From NCBI GenBank assembly GCA_028386065.3, contig JAKUCV010001501.1, positions 1 through 64,000 on the forward strand: a stretch of 64,000 nt of DNA, read 5' to 3'. Position 1 is the stretch's first letter. Each line of letters begins with the position of its first letter. The notes beneath the pieces were generated by a model. It was not told where the DNA came from and did not search any database. It worked only from the letters and a program-made list of their open reading frames with translations. The position numbers and the translations under genes are program-made. The stretch comes from Turnera subulata. Its lineage: Eukaryota; Streptophyta; Magnoliopsida; Malpighiales; Passifloraceae. This document shows positions 1 through 12,568 of this stretch, in pieces.

Positions 1-681
1 AGCAGTGCACAAGGTATTTGGTGCAAGCAACGTTTCCAAGCTTCTGTTACACCTCCCAGTACACAACCGAAGTGAAGCTGCCATTACCATATCCTACGAA
101 GCTCTGGCTCGGATCCGAGATCCTGTGTATGGTTGTATTGCTCATATATTTGCACTCCAGCAACAGGTTTCCATGCTATTTTCAGATTGTCGTCATCAAT
201 ACAATTTACCATATACAGCACCCTAAAACTAGCTAGTAACACTAAAAAGTCTTAACTTGGGAAATTAAGTGATACATGGTTTACCTATTTTCTGCAGGTG
301 GCCAGCTTACAGGAGGAGATTGAAATTCTTGGGAACCAAATAGCTAATCTCACATTTGGTATTCCTAGTCATGGAAGTTCACAGATATCACCAAATCCGA
401 TCTCCGACATTCAGTTCTCATCAGAAGAATATGCCATCAACCCACAAGGCTACCAGAGTGAACCTGCAGCCATACTAGAAAACCAACCAGGATACACAGG
501 TGGAAGCCAAGCTTTTGATCACTGCCTAACAGATGAGCAAATTCCACCTCCACTTGGATGGGAAGACCAATCTCCGAATTTCCTCCCCCACCCAAATACT
601 ATAGAAAGACTCCTCGAAGGAGTGAACAAAGATATCTTCACCTACTGTTCGTGGGTGGACAATGGATACGGCTTCAACTGA
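1..681 (+). CDS. LOB-domain (LBD/AS2-like) transcription factor, 3' part of gene
   Basis: Plant-specific DNA-binding regulator, cut at its 5' side by the window edge. Exon 1 (1-166, frame from base 2) encodes the GAS block ([16 protein letters not shown]) and the conserved [16 protein letters not shown] segment of the LOB domain. A phase-0 intron (167-297, CAG|GTTTCC to CTGCAG) follows. Exon 2 (298-681) starts [18 protein letters not shown], which continues the leucine-zipper-like coiled coil of class I LBD proteins, then runs into a low-complexity, Pro/Ser/Gln-rich tail of about 110 residues ending in TGA. An intron at this point of the LOB domain is usual for the family. The zinc-finger-like C block lies upstream of the window. 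The subgroup is uncertain; the QEEI motif suggests the LBD22/27 side of class I, which is inference only. Confidence 0.87.
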
Positions 682-1417
682 GATGCCTCACGCTTCAGGA
701 AACCTGCTCACAGCAAGCTATATAGTCTGTCTGTGCAGCAGGTCTCCACAAGCGAAAGATTTTACATTTTCTTCTGTAATTGCTGCTATTGTCTATTACC
801 ATGAATATCAAGACAAGGTGCACGTCTATCCTATAGTTTGAGCTTAAACAAAGATTTGCTATCATCTAAAAACAACTGACCTGTAAGCCAAACAACTGAT
901 CATAAGTAAAAACAGCCATGGATGTCAACATGGTGCAATCATAGATGTCATAAATGGTGAAACTTGATAAATTTTATATATGGCGCTACCAAGACTTGGT
1001 TGGTTCAAATAGTTTGGTAATTGGTTCAAATCTTGCAAATGGAAAAAAATACAGTATTTATAAAAAATTTACCCATTAATGGGTTGATCCAGCTGGAAAT
1101 GGACTAAATGAATACTGGTGCTGGAATTGTATCAACTTATTGTGTGATTTCATATATTTCAACCCATGAGCAAGGAAATAAAATTTAAAAGTCACAGAAG
1201 ACGAAGACAGGATACTTGACCAACCACTATATATACTCATATTTGTGAATTTGATTGGTCAGAATAAACCCAATCAGCAAGCTACTCTGTAAAGTTGGAG
1301 TCTTGGAGAATTATATAATTCGTATTAGCGTATATTTATCTTTTTCGTTTGCGAATGAAGCAATTAAAGTCCAAAAGAATATCATGGCACTATATCATTT
1401 TATGCAGACGATTAAAA
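682..1417. other. Intergenic DNA downstream of the LBD gene
   Basis: Presumed 3' UTR of the LBD gene followed by AT-rich spacer. No other gene, RNA or repeat was recognised here. Confidence 0.5.
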
Positions 1418-2475
1418 GCAAGGTTTTTAAAACCGTACCGGCCATGGAACCCATAAAAACTATAAATCGTAATAACTGTGGTTCAACCATTTTGTTTATT
1501 TCTATATTAAAAATAATAATAAATGAGCTTAGATGATTTGTGAGAATTTGGCCTAAATTTTAAATTGAAGCCCAGCAAAAAGAAACATCTAGCCATGCTT
1601 TAAAAGTCAAGTATACCAAAAAGTAAAAAACCCTAACTTTCTTTTCTTTTCCTCAACTGTTCCTCATTCTTTCCTATCTCTCCCTCATCCTTTTTTTCAA
1701 GGTTATTAAAATCGGACCGGATCGGCCGGTTAACCCAGTTCAACCGGCCTACCAGCAAGGCTCCGGTCTGGTTATTTCTAAAAAATCCTATGAACATTTA
1801 ACCGATATGAACCGGCTGGTTTTGGCGATTTAGAGGGAACTCTCCGAACCAGACCCGGTTATCCCAATCATCCGGTCAATTTTTTTTTTGGTTATTATTG
1901 TTACTAAATGCGACCACGTTTTCCTTAAAAGAAATGCAAAAGTTCGAAGACTCAAATCAAAGTGGAAGAAGAGGAGGAGGAGAATAGTAGTAACCGAAGC
2001 CTTCTTTTTATCTTCTTTTTCTCAAATTTTTACTTTCAGATCATATATGTGTAAAAGTTGATGCATATTTTCATTTAAATTGTAGAATCATAAGTTTAGG
2101 TAGTGAAAGAGCAAAGATGTGGAAAAATTGTTTTGGTTTTGATAATCATAAATTCAAACGATCTACAAAGGAGAAAAAAAAAAGGTGAGGGAGAGATAGG
2201 GAAGAATGAGAAACATTTGAGGAAAAGAAAAGAAAGCTAGGGTTTTTATTTTTTTGGTATACTTGGCTTTTAAAAGCATGGCTAGATATTTCTTTTTGCT
2301 GGACTTCAATTTAAAATTTAGCCCAAATTCTCACAGATCATCTAAACTCATTTATTATTATTTTTAATGAAAAAAACAAAATGGTTGAACCTTGATCAAA
2401 CCGTGGTTGAACCCAAATTATGATGATTTATAGTATTTACCGGTTCGATGCCCGGTCCGGTTTTAAAAACCTTGC
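1418..2475. mobile_element. Fold-back element with ~280-bp terminal inverted repeats
   Basis: The left arm (about 1418-1698) reappears as an imperfect reverse complement at about 2171-2475. Both ends start GCAAGGTTTTTAAAACCG when read inward. Shared landmarks inside the arms include the CTTTTAAAAGCATGGCTAG-type segment and a terminal purine/pyrimidine tract with GAGGGAGAGATAGG. The roughly 470-bp centre has no coding sequence. It contains a related GGTTATTAAAATCGGACCGG block (about 1699-1890), which may be a nested relative. Long arms and short non-coding cores fit a non-autonomous Mutator-like or fold-back DNA transposon. No clear 8-10 bp target duplication was found, so the class assignment is tentative. 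Confidence 0.6.
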
Positions 2476-2523
2476 TCATGAGCTTTTGGAGAAAAAACAT
2501 AGCACCACACTGTAAAGAAAACC

Positions 2524-2896
2524 AAGGTTATAAAACCCGCCCCGGCCATTGACCCGTTTCAGTTGCCGGGTCGCGGGTTAAGAGGTTCAACCGCGGTCCA
2601 ACCAGTCTGATTGGTATTAGAGTTAATAGTAAAAATATATAATTTTTTAGTTAAGGTCTAACCAAAGGTCTGATCATGGTCTGACCAAAATAAAATTTTG
2701 AAAATTTTGCCTTTTGACCCAGAAAAAACCAGAAACGGGTCAATAAAAATCGGAAAAACCGGAGAACCCGTCATGACCCGACCGGGTTTTTGGAGTATAC
2801 AACCAGGAGGGGTAAAAAACCCAGAATTGTCTCCGGGTCGCGGTTACCTCGGTTCAACCGGCCGGGCCGGTCCGGGTTTGATAACAATGAAGATAA
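2524..2896. mobile_element. Second short inverted-repeat element of the same style
   Basis: Begins AAGGTTATAAAACCCGCCCC and ends with GGGCCGGTCCGGGTTTGATAAC, whose reverse complement resembles the start. Both ends carry the CCGG/GGGTCGCGG-rich terminal sequence seen in the neighbouring fold-back element. The centre is AT-rich and non-coding. It is probably a non-autonomous TIR element; the exact edges and target duplication are not resolved. Confidence 0.45.
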
Positions 2897-5640
2897 CCCA
2901 CCCGGCTAGGGAAAAATTATGATGAACTCTAATGTACATTTATTTATTTATTTTCGATCAACAGCTCTTCGATGTTTGATATTCAGGAGGGTTATTCAGA
3001 ACAATTAATGGTAAGATGCTGGACAAAAATTTGTCACTCAAGGTGACGGGAAAATGAGCTCTTTAGATTTTTCCTTTTCCTTCTATTGAACTACCACTAC
3101 ACACCTACAAAGTAGAAGCCTACCAAGGAAATAAAATCCGCAACCTAGGAACCTGCATCGTTCCGTTCATGTGGGACAGAAAAAAGGGCAACATAATCCG
3201 GGTGGTGATGAGGCGAATTTTGTTGATGTATCATGGTTCACAATGGCTTGATCTTTATTCCCATGGAGAAATGGAGGACTCTAAGTAACCAAAAGCTCCA
3301 TGGAATTACAGTTTTAAGGCTCTAGTAGCCCCTCTTTGGGAATATACATATCTCACAACTCGCTTTATACCTCTGTTTTATCAAACTTGGTAATTCTTAT
3401 GGAAAGTAAGTCAATTCCTTTGACAGTAAACTGAATCCCAATATCTTCAATGATAAAAAAGAACAATTCAATTCCAATATTGTACCTAAATATCAAAAGA
3501 ACGCGCTATTTTCTGCATTGGCTTGGCCTTTCTCTCCAAAAATTGGGTATATTCTTCACATATTGTGACTACTACCATTTTCCAAGTTTTCTTTTACTAA
3601 AGAAGAAAGAACTCATTGCAACATCAATCCTATGAAGGACCTGTAATACTCCAAGCCTTGGACAAACAAAATCATCCTACAAGTTCGGCAGTGAATCAGA
3701 GGAGAAGAAGAAAAGGGAAAAAGAGAAAAGCGGGGAAGTAGAAGCACAGTGTCTCCCTTGGTGCCTAGTGTGGTAGCTGTTATGGTAAAAGAATATGTTC
3801 CATGCATCAAAACCATATATAAGAATTCAGAAAACATAATTAGTCGTAAATATGATTTCTAAACTTTTTTAAAACTCATCTACTGATTTGTCGGGGAGGG
3901 TCTACAGTTTGCCCCTTTGGTCGCGATAATCATACTTCAACTACATCCCCTTTTGTCTTCTTCCCATTCAGGTGCCATTTTTGCTCAGACACCACTGTTC
4001 CACAAGATTCTAACCAGTGCAAAGAAAACTCATAAAGAGAACTGTAGAAATAAGAAGTTGAAATGACTTAGATCCAACATTCCACATACCGCAAGATCTG
4101 TTCAGTTTGCCAAAAGGTTAAGCTGAAAATAGCACAAACGACTAAGTGTGTTGGAAAGAATCAAGCCTCTTGCACAAGGTATTAACTTTAACAAAAACCC
4201 AGAAATAAATTTCAAAGACAGATGGAAGGTTGAGGATACACCTCAAACTCTCCCAAACAATTGTCAATTAACTTTCTTCAATGATGGCTCCAGTCATCCA
4301 GATCACCCAGTGAAATGAAACAACAAACGTGTAGAGCTTCTCGCGATGTGACCTAGTGTCAGCTGAAAGAGTAGCGTGTCAAGAAACTGTGTATATGACA
4401 TTATTGAGTATATACTGTACAATGTCCTCTCTGCCAAGATCTCAACCCAAACAATTCAAACCTAGAGGTTGACACTGGCAGAGCTCTCTGCAAATATAAG
4501 TGTTTCCAATGTTAGTTAATGCTAGAAACAATCAAAATCAGACGTAAGAGAATGAAGACAGAATATCAGTAACATGGATGAGAACTTATGCAGCATAAAA
4601 ATTAATGTTACTGATAAGTTATCATTCATGTTAGCGACCACAGACTGCGAAAAGCAAGCAAAAAAAAAGTGGATTTCTGGATAACCGGATATGGCAGCCA
4701 AAGCAAGTATGCATCCACATTCCACAGATATGTTGTATCATATGTCGCATAGGAATTAACAAACTGAGCGATTAAGAAAAATAATGCTTGTAAATCACTG
4801 CTGTTGATGACCTGCAGACTGCAACAGACAAAAGAAAATAAAAGGAAACAAAAACTATGATCCTTCATCTGAATTTAGCAAACGGAGCCTTTTTGACAAA
4901 ATGAAGATAGAAATTGCAGATCTGCATATTCTAAACCGTGTAGAAGCAGAGATTGAAGCCAACACAATCGGACAACTTTTAGCTGCCATTTCATTCGTAA
5001 GCAAAAACACATAAGCATGACATTCTGTTTCTCTTTTATTATTAGTGTAGGAAAATGAAAACTCAAGTACAGAGAGCCTGCACCACAGGAACAGGTCTAG
5101 GCACCTGAGTAAAGCATTTCATGAAAAAATTAGGAAGCACCGACATGTTTACCTTGATCAGCTAATCTACATCTAAAGCACTAAGAGGACCTGAAAGCCT
5201 AAATTTTCCCGCCACACACTTAATGTTGGTCTCTAGAATACTTGCTCAACGCTACGGATATACTGTGAATGTCCTATAAACTATGCACCACAATCCAACG
5301 CCAATGAGAAGCAACGAGACTATGGAGGCCATGACATAGAAAACAAGACAGCTAACATGAAACTAGACAATATATATGACAGCAAATCATAATTCAATTG
5401 ATTCACGCATGATTATTTATTTTAACCAATTTTGCAGAGAGGCCAGTTCCTTGTTTGACTTGAATAAAATTGATACACAGATCATGGTTGAACAGTTTCA
5501 TGCCCTTTTTTTAACAATAAGAGCTTCATTTTATATAAATGGAACTAGCCTCAATGATTTGTGAATCCAGCCCATCAAAAAAATTGCCAAAAGATACAGA
5601 TAGGTAAAAAATTCAAAATCTTGTAGTTAGAATATCCCTA
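2897..5640. other. Intergenic region, no gene recognised
   Basis: AT-rich sequence with only short unrelated open frames on both strands and no protein family recognised. No tRNA, rRNA or transposon ends were seen. The part nearest 5870 may include the 3' UTR of the FGAM synthase gene. Confidence 0.45.
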
Positions 5641-5870
5641 TGAGTTCCCTCATTCGGATACAATACAAAGAAAGAGAAACCAGAACACGATAAAATGGGA
5701 AACTCGAAAAGATTTTCAACACTCATCTCCACTCAACCCTCTGCATTGTATTTCTGGCAGATGAAATCAGGGAAGAAAGACTTTGATGACATGGACTATG
5801 GTTAGAACATAAGAGCAATTCCACCTTTGAGCTTCAAAAAGTTGTTAATGCTTTCGTAGTCCCCCATACC

Positions 5871-8800
5871 TCAGAGAAACTGCAGATTGATAAGAAACAG
5901 AATGTCAGGAAGCGCTTAAATCGAGAAACTAACAAGATGAAAATAACAGAAAATAACCTGTGAGCACCAATCTCTGGCATTCTGGAACATCTTTAACCAA
6001 GGGCTAGGTCCTTTCTTGTCCACATCCCAATTTGTTGGGTACCATGGATACTGCCACATCAAGAAGCAACGCTCTGGGTGAGGCATCATGGCAAGATGCC
6101 TGCCATCGGGAGAACAAATTGCCGCAACTCCCAAAGGAGAACCATTCACATTGAAAGGGTAAACCTCTGTTGGATTACCATCATCATCACAATATCTTAC
6201 TGGTGCCAAGTTTGAGTGAATTACACGATCAAGAACACCATCATCTGGGAAATATGCTCTTCCCTCTCCATGGGCAGCCCATACACCCAGTGTACTGCCC
6301 TCCATTCCTTTAAACATCATAGCAGGCGAGTCCTTTATACTGACGCTTGTAAAGCGGCACTCAAATCGACCAGACTCATTGTGAATAAACCTTGGTTGTG
6401 ATGGATCTCCTCCACTACCAAAAACACCACCAACCTGGGGCCCTGGAACCCACCCCAACAGTGCCATAAGTTGACACCCATTGCAGACCCCAAGACTGAA
6501 AGTGTCTGGTCGTTTGTAGAACTCCTGAAACTGATCCAAAAGTGGTTGATTGAACCGTATGGAAGCAGACCAACCTTTTGCAGAATCAAGTACATCGGCA
6601 TAACTAAAACCTCCAACAAAAACAATGCCACTGAAATCCTGGAGAGAAACAGCTCCATTCAGAAGATCTGACATCGTAATGTCCCAGGGCTCAAAACCAG
6701 CAGCATAAAATGCTGCAGACATTTCTCTGTCACCATTGCTTCCTTCCTCTCGAAGAACAGCTACTTTTGGTTTTGTGGTTACATTCATATACTTCTCATC
6801 TGTAAAGGAAGGAGTGAAGGACAACTTCCATGAAGGTTCACGCCTGGATTTTAAGCCCTCTCTCTCCAAGTCCACGCATGAAGCCAATCTTTGGTACTTT
6901 TCCAGCTGAAAACTGGTTTCCTCCCACATGTCTCTAAGCACAGACGTCTTCTCGTTCAGATGGGTTACCCCGTCAACTTTAAGCTCTATCACAGGCGAAG
7001 CAGTCACATGTCCAATGATCTCAGCAGAAACCCCTCCACTGTTAAGCTTCTGTATCACAGTTTCCAAGTTCCCCCTGCTAACCTCAATGATAAGGCCAAG
7101 CTCTTCCGCATATAGTGTTTGGAAGAGGCTCTCTCCCTTCGAAGATAAGTCAAAACTGATCCCAGAATTCCCAGCAAATGCCATCTCCAAGGCACAGACC
7201 AGTAACCCACCATCACTGATATCATGACCGGAAGATATAAGTTCGTCACCAATAAGATCTTGGGCGCTCTCAAAAACTCTTTTGAGGTAAGAAACATCCT
7301 CAATATCCGGACAGTCATCCCCAACCTGGTCAAATGCCTGAGCAAGGGCAGATCCACCAAGCCGCCGTTTTCCCTTTGCTAAATCAATGTGAAGCAACAC
7401 ACCATCATCTCCCAGCTTTAAATCCGGGGTTACTATTTTTGTTATATCAGGGCAAGTGGCATAAGCGCTAATAACAAGATTTCCTGGGGCTTTAACAACC
7501 TCACCACCGGAATGGGCTGCCATTGAAAGGCTGTCCTTGCCTCCATCAATAGCAATACCAAGTTCAATCATAGCTTCTGAAAGAGCTATGGCAGCATCAT
7601 ACATGTCTGCTCCTTCCCCATCAAGCTTGGCAGCATACATCCAATTACCACTTGCCTTGACATCAGAAAGAGAGGTAATCTTGGCCCATACCAAATTTGT
7701 CAGCGCTTCACCAACAGCCAATCTAGCCATTGCCTTTGGATTAAGCAGACCTTTTATTGGCTGCTCGCCTATCGCGCATGCACCTCCTGTCAGGTCTGTG
7801 TACGTCTGAGCAATGACAGCCACATCAGCAAGAGTAATCTGCAAAGGACCAACAGTTTGCTGTTGTGCTACAAGACCTGTGACACATCTATCAACTTTTG
7901 TCGTCAAGAAGCGCTTTGAACATACAGATGGAAGCCTCAACACCCTCTTTAAAGTGTCAATCAATGTTATCCCAGGTGCAATATCCAAAGGTTCTCGTTC
8001 ATGAACCAGGCGTTGAAATTCAAAGGTCTTCTGGGGCATGTCCCCAAGTACTTTATCCAGTTCCAAATCAACGGCTGGAGGAGGAGGGGGAAGTCCAGCC
8101 AAATGACATTTCTCAGTGGCTGATCTATCAACCAAAACAACACGCCCCCCACCATTGATTGTCCCAATAACAGCCATCGAAACCCTTTCCCTGTCACAGA
8201 TTGATTGTAAAAGGTCACGGCTTTCAGCCTTCACCAAGATTGCATCTTGCTCTTGATACTCAGCACCCCATATCTCCAACACAGACATAGTGTAGTCACC
8301 GACTACAATTGCACGAATGTCAATCTCAGCACCCTTTGGATATATAATCTCCTTAACGACATTACAATTTCCACCAGCACCCTGATCATGGATGCTCACA
8401 ATCGGATTTTTCTCCCCCATCTCAATGCAGGCACGAACAACACGGTACAATTTTTGCGCCATCTCAGCGTCTCCACGCTGTACAGCATTAAAATCAAGCT
8501 CGGCATCATTCTGACCACTGACCATACTTGATGCAGCACCACCTCCCATTCCAATACGATAAGCAGGACCTCCAATCTTTACAACCAACATACCGACTTC
8601 AGGTTCTCCTTTTGTTATGTGGGTGTGATCAATCTGCCCAATACCTGCACTAAACATGATAGGCTTCAACCATTCCCTCCTCTCCCCGCTAGGAAGTCTC
8701 ATTCCAAATGTCCTAGTATAGCCCTGAATAAGAGGCTCCCCAAATTTGTTTCCGTAGTCAGAAGCACCGTTGCTAGCATCAATGAGAATCTGCAAAGGTG

Positions 8801-10366
8801 AAGCCAAGTTTGATGGATAGATGAAAGAATGATCTTCCCATGGTGCATATGACCCCTCAATATTCAGATTCCCCACACAGTAGCCAGCTGTAGATGCAAC
8901 AACAAAGGAACCACGACCAGTCGCATGAGTATCCCTGATTCGACCCCCTGCACCCGTTTCTGCCCCAGGGTAAGGTGCCACAGCACATGGGAAATTATGA
9001 GTCTCAGCTGTGAATAAAATATCAAGGTCCCGCTGAGTAGCGCTTAAGGGACATGTTGAACCAGGCTGAACGGGTCGCAATTGCTTTACAGGGAAGCCTC
9101 TAATGGCACTTGAATTATCCTTGAAGCCAATGACAGAGTTGTTTGGGTTGGCCTGCAAGGTGCTCTTCACAATCTGCATAAGGGTTCTGCTCATGGGCTG
9201 TCCATCAATGAGAATTTTCCCGGTGAAGAACCAATGTCTGCTGTGCTCGCTATTAGACTGTGCAATGTCAAACAATTCAACAGTTGATGGATTCCGCTTG
9301 ATGTCCTCCCTGAAGAGCTTCGTATAGTACTGCAAATCTTGCTCGTCAAAGGCCAAGCCCATCTCCTGATTTATCTCTTCCAAAGCCTTCCTCCCCTTCT
9401 CCATGACAGGCACATACCGAACTTCCTCAGGGACGACGTTTGTGGTGAAAGATGTCAACTTCTGAGTATAAACACACTCGGTCATCCGATCATGGACCAT
9501 TGCAGCAAACTCATTGATCTGTGCTTCCAGCAGGACACCCTTACTGTACAGCAAATACCTCCTGGAGCGTTCCATTCGTTCCACCTCGACCAATCCAGAA
9601 GCACGGCATATCGATACAGCATTTGCAGACCAAGCAGTAGTGAAGGAGAGCCTAGGCCCAACTTCAACAATCGTGGCAGTCAGCCCTTCCCTCCTCTTCT
9701 TTTCAAGAAAGCTTGTGGTCCCCAAATTCTCCGGCTCGAATGTCTCCGAAAGCAGCCACCTGAGAACTCCAAGCTTCTCACTCGAAATGTCCGAACTAAG
9801 GCCGATGTTAAAGCACTGCTCGGTCTGTATAGCAACAATAGCATTGGAAACCTTTGTCTGAACTGACTTAACCAATTCAGCAGTGGCATTCTCCTGAATC
9901 AAGGGAACGCGGTAGAAATGAATAACTTCTTGTGCGGGCCTCTCGACCAAGTTTTGATCAACAGAGGAGGTGGTCGCGTTTCCCGAAACCACAACGCGAG
10001 GCTTTGATTGAGCAGCAGAGCACCTCAATGAGACACCCCTGCGGTTAGATGAACCAAGGAGGGGTTTATGACTGCGGAGCACACCCCGCAGCAACTGGTT
10101 TCGCCGCCGGAGAGGTGAATCACCCTGTAAGAGCAGAGTCTGCCTGCCTGCCCCCTGTAACCAATAACCAAAATACAAACCCACAAAAAGCAAAAATTGA
10201 AGTGAAAACGAACTCCACACAATCCATCAGGCCAAACAAGTAGAGCATAAAATTGCAAAAAAAAAAAAAAACTCGAGAAAAACAATAAAGCGATACACTT
10301 TATGAATAAATGAGGAGTTACCTGCAGGAACTCTGCTGTGGCGGCGATATCAGGAGAAACGGGCAT
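5871..10366 (-). CDS. PUR4 (PurL homologue): Phosphoribosylformylglycinamidine (FGAM) synthase, organelle-targeted
   Basis: ATP- and glutamine-dependent conversion of FGAR to FGAM, the fourth step of de novo purine synthesis, in plastids (and probably mitochondria). Three phase-0 coding exons are predicted: 10322-10366 (15 codons, MPVSPDIAATAEFLQ), 5958-10154 (1399 codons) and 5871-5879 (two codons and TGA), giving 1416 residues, normal for plant PurL. Introns are GT-AG (CTGCAG|GTAACT to GTTACAG; TCACAG|GTTATT to CTGCAG). The N-terminal ~60 residues are rich in R/S/L, as in a transit peptide. Then come the PurS-like and linker regions (EVIHFYRVP), two AIRS/PurM-type ATP-binding halves (HNFPCAVAPYPGAETGAGGR; GKDSLSMA) and a C-terminal class I glutaminase domain with nucleophile C1239 in GVCNGCQ and partners H1374/E1376 in MMPHPE. 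The unspliced frame runs on for 13 codons past the last donor, so a naive ORF end at 5916 is wrong. The enzyme call is near certain; the last exon is likely but unproven. Confidence 0.96.
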
Positions 10367-10375
10367 TCTAAGAGG

Positions 10376-10500
10376 CTGTACCTAACCCAAAAAAGAACAA
10401 TCGAATCAAAAGAAAGTAGAAGTATACTCTCTAAAAGAAAGTAAAAGAAAACGAATGATTAGAGAAGTTCTCAAGTGAGCAACAGTGGCTTGGTTCTTAC
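10376..10500 (-). other. Likely 5' UTR intron of the FGAM synthase gene
   Basis: On the minus strand a donor (ACTAAA|GTAAGAACC, exon ending at 10501) and an acceptor (TTAGGTACAG, exon restarting at 10375, nine bases before the ATG) bracket a 125-bp T-rich stretch. Leader introns are common in plant housekeeping genes. Predicted from consensus only. Confidence 0.5.
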
Positions 10501-10577
10501 TTTAGTGGTGGAGGAGAGGTGAAGGGACTGGTAGAGTGAGTGAAATGTGTGGGTTGATATTTTGTAACCTTAGTTTT

Positions 10578-10585
10578 TAGGGTTT
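10578..10585 (-). promoter_or_regulatory. Telo-box (AAACCCTA) in the FGAM synthase promoter
   Basis: The minus strand reads CAAAACCCTAAAAAC about 80 bp upstream of the predicted leader splice donor. Telo-boxes are known in plant promoters of ribosomal-protein and growth-linked genes, which suits a nucleotide-synthesis enzyme. A role here is inferred. Confidence 0.45.
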
Positions 10586-10654
10586 TGAGGGGTGTCATTT
10601 CATTAAATAATTTTGGTAAAACCCTGCTCTTCCCCCTCCTTTACAAAGAAGGAT

Positions 10655-10699
10655 TTGTTTTTGTTTTTGTTTTTGTTTTTTTGTTTTTTTTTTTTTTTG
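10655..10699. repeat. T-rich simple repeat (GTTTTT units)
   Basis: Several consecutive GTTTTT units followed by a run of T, upstream of the FGAM synthase promoter. Length is probably polymorphic. Confidence 0.8.
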
Positions 10700-11459
10700 G
10701 CTTTGATGTTGCCCCATTTATGTAATAAGGAAATTCTATTTCACTACATCACATAACTGTAACTTGACTGGAAATGTCGTGGAGAAGCCGGAATTTTTGA
10801 GATAGATAGGTAAAGCGCTACCACGTGGTGATTCTTTTACACATCCTTAACACTAATAAATGGTAAGTCATCTTGGAATGGATTTTTTTCATACCACCCT
10901 ATCCTTTTATACCGGGATACGATAGCATTTAATAAATTATACATTATTTTGTGAGAAAATAAATTAAACATTTTATGTTGAAATAAACTATACATTTGCA
11001 CAAATTAAACCAAGATGAAACAGAAATGTAACTTTTTCGAGGATGAAACAAATATTTAATTTCGTTATTGTTTTTCTTGGTTACAATTTAACTTCGTTAT
11101 CAAGTGCCATCCTCTTCCATTTCTTTCTTCTATGAAGGGGAGTTTCTTCGGGTTGTTGTATGCGGGAGAGTGTGGATTGGGCTTTAGTCAAAGGATAATT
11201 TTGGACCGGAAGTCATCCAAATAGTAGGACTGATCATATTCATACCATACAAAGTTAATTAGCATCAAGCAAACTTTTTCCTTTTTTCAAAACATCTGAA
11301 GAGATGAATATCCGAATTACACCAGATAGGCTGACTGCAGACAGCAGATTCACAGCGCAGACTTTGTTTGCACATACAAACAATAATCCTCGTCCATGAG
11401 CTAGTAACAAACAAACATACAGTATTTCGCAAACACATATATTGCCTACAATTTTTTTC
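10700..11459. other. Intergenic spacer between FGAM synthase and TFIIS copy 1
   Basis: AT-rich spacer. No gene or transposon terminus recognised. A minus-strand open frame near 11265-11639 overlaps the TFIIS 3' flank and shows no family features. Confidence 0.45.
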
Positions 11460-11691
11460 TACACTTGCTTGATCAGCATGAAGCAAACTACCAGGAAGTA
11501 ATAATTGGAACAACATGGTTCTCTTTTTTTGGTCGAAACAGCAAACAGATTTCATTGATTGCATATAGCATAGCTTTACATGGAACAACTTTGTAGAGAA
11601 TGCATAACTGAATTTGAACATTACTACATCAACTTTCAATTAGTCTAATGAACCAATTAGTGCTAAAAATATACATCAATTGCGCACGTAA

Positions 11692-12425
11692 TTAGCACTT
11701 CCAGCGATTGTGGCAGGAGACGCAAGTGATGTAACTGGTCATTGGCTCATCAGCAGACCTAGTTTGGAGCTGGTAATAAGTTGTCTCCCGTTTCCCGCAC
11801 TTTCCACACTTGAACTGGTCAGTTGTGGCCTTCTGGGCATCTCCATTAATCAAGCGCCGCCTCCTCTCTGAGGCCTTCTCATACATCTCATCCAGCGCTT
11901 GCAGCTCGTTACTGGCCATCTCTCCCCTTGTGCTCGCCACCTCCGATCTTGTGCTCATCAAACCCACAATCATCTCCGGCTCCACTTGCCCAAGGAGCAC
12001 TTTCCTCCTAAAATCTGGGTTTCTTGGATCTTTGATGTTAAAGCACAAAGATCGATACTTCCAGTTATCGAGCCGCCCCCCGTTCTTGAACAGAGCCGCC
12101 TCCACACGAGCAGCGACGCCAGCTGGGTCACTTGCCTCCACTAGCTCCTTCAAGATATCCCCTTCCTCAGTCTCCTGAGAAACCATGCATAAGCCCTGGT
12201 ATAGCTTCTCACGTATCATCTCACGCTTTGCATCACGGGACTTGAAGAGGGCGGCAGAGGTGGTGGGCGCCGCTTTCTTGNCTTTCCGGCCGCTGCTTTC
12301 TCCGCCGTCTTCAGCAACTCCAACACTTCCCTCACCGCGGCTTTCTCCGCCAGTGAACCCAACTGTTCTTTCCCCGGGGCTTTCGTCGCCACCTTTCTCT
12401 TCCCCTTCTTGAGTACTACCTCCAT
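11692..12425 (-). CDS. TFIIS-like transcription elongation factor, copy 1, broken at an assembly N
   Basis: Same gene as at 59364-60317. It starts at ATG 12425 (MEVVLKKGKRKVATK) and ends with the identical C-terminal zinc ribbon (TRSADEP; CVSCHNRWKC). Compared with copy 2, 221 bases (59953-60173 there) are missing and replaced by one N at 12281. Those bases encode the second half of the N-terminal LW domain and the linker to the central domain. Because 221-1 is not a multiple of three, the frame breaks at the N: the upstream frame runs to a stop in the GC-rich region, and the downstream half is open but lacks its own ATG in register. Only two residues differ upstream of the gap (P5L, G10R), and the ~185 residues downstream look identical. 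It may be an intact gene with an under-sized assembly gap, or a real deletion; the sequence cannot decide. Confidence 0.75.
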
Positions 12426-12568
12426 CTCGATCGAGTTTCTTGTTAAAGAAGAAGAAGTCGTAGTGTGTAATAAACAAGAAACTCTCTGGACAGAACAAAA
12501 GACTTCAATGGATTTAGTAGTAATATGGGATTTAGTAATATGAGGGATTTTGGGTGAGAAGGTGTCGT

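Noticed and set aside
1409..2484. Target-site duplication of the large fold-back element
   Set aside because: Bases flanking the two ends (CGATTAAAA and TCATGAGCT) do not match, so no duplication is claimed.
6216..9889. Open frames on other frames and strands across the FGAM synthase exon
   Set aside because: They overlap a highly conserved coding exon and have no family features; they are shadows of that exon.
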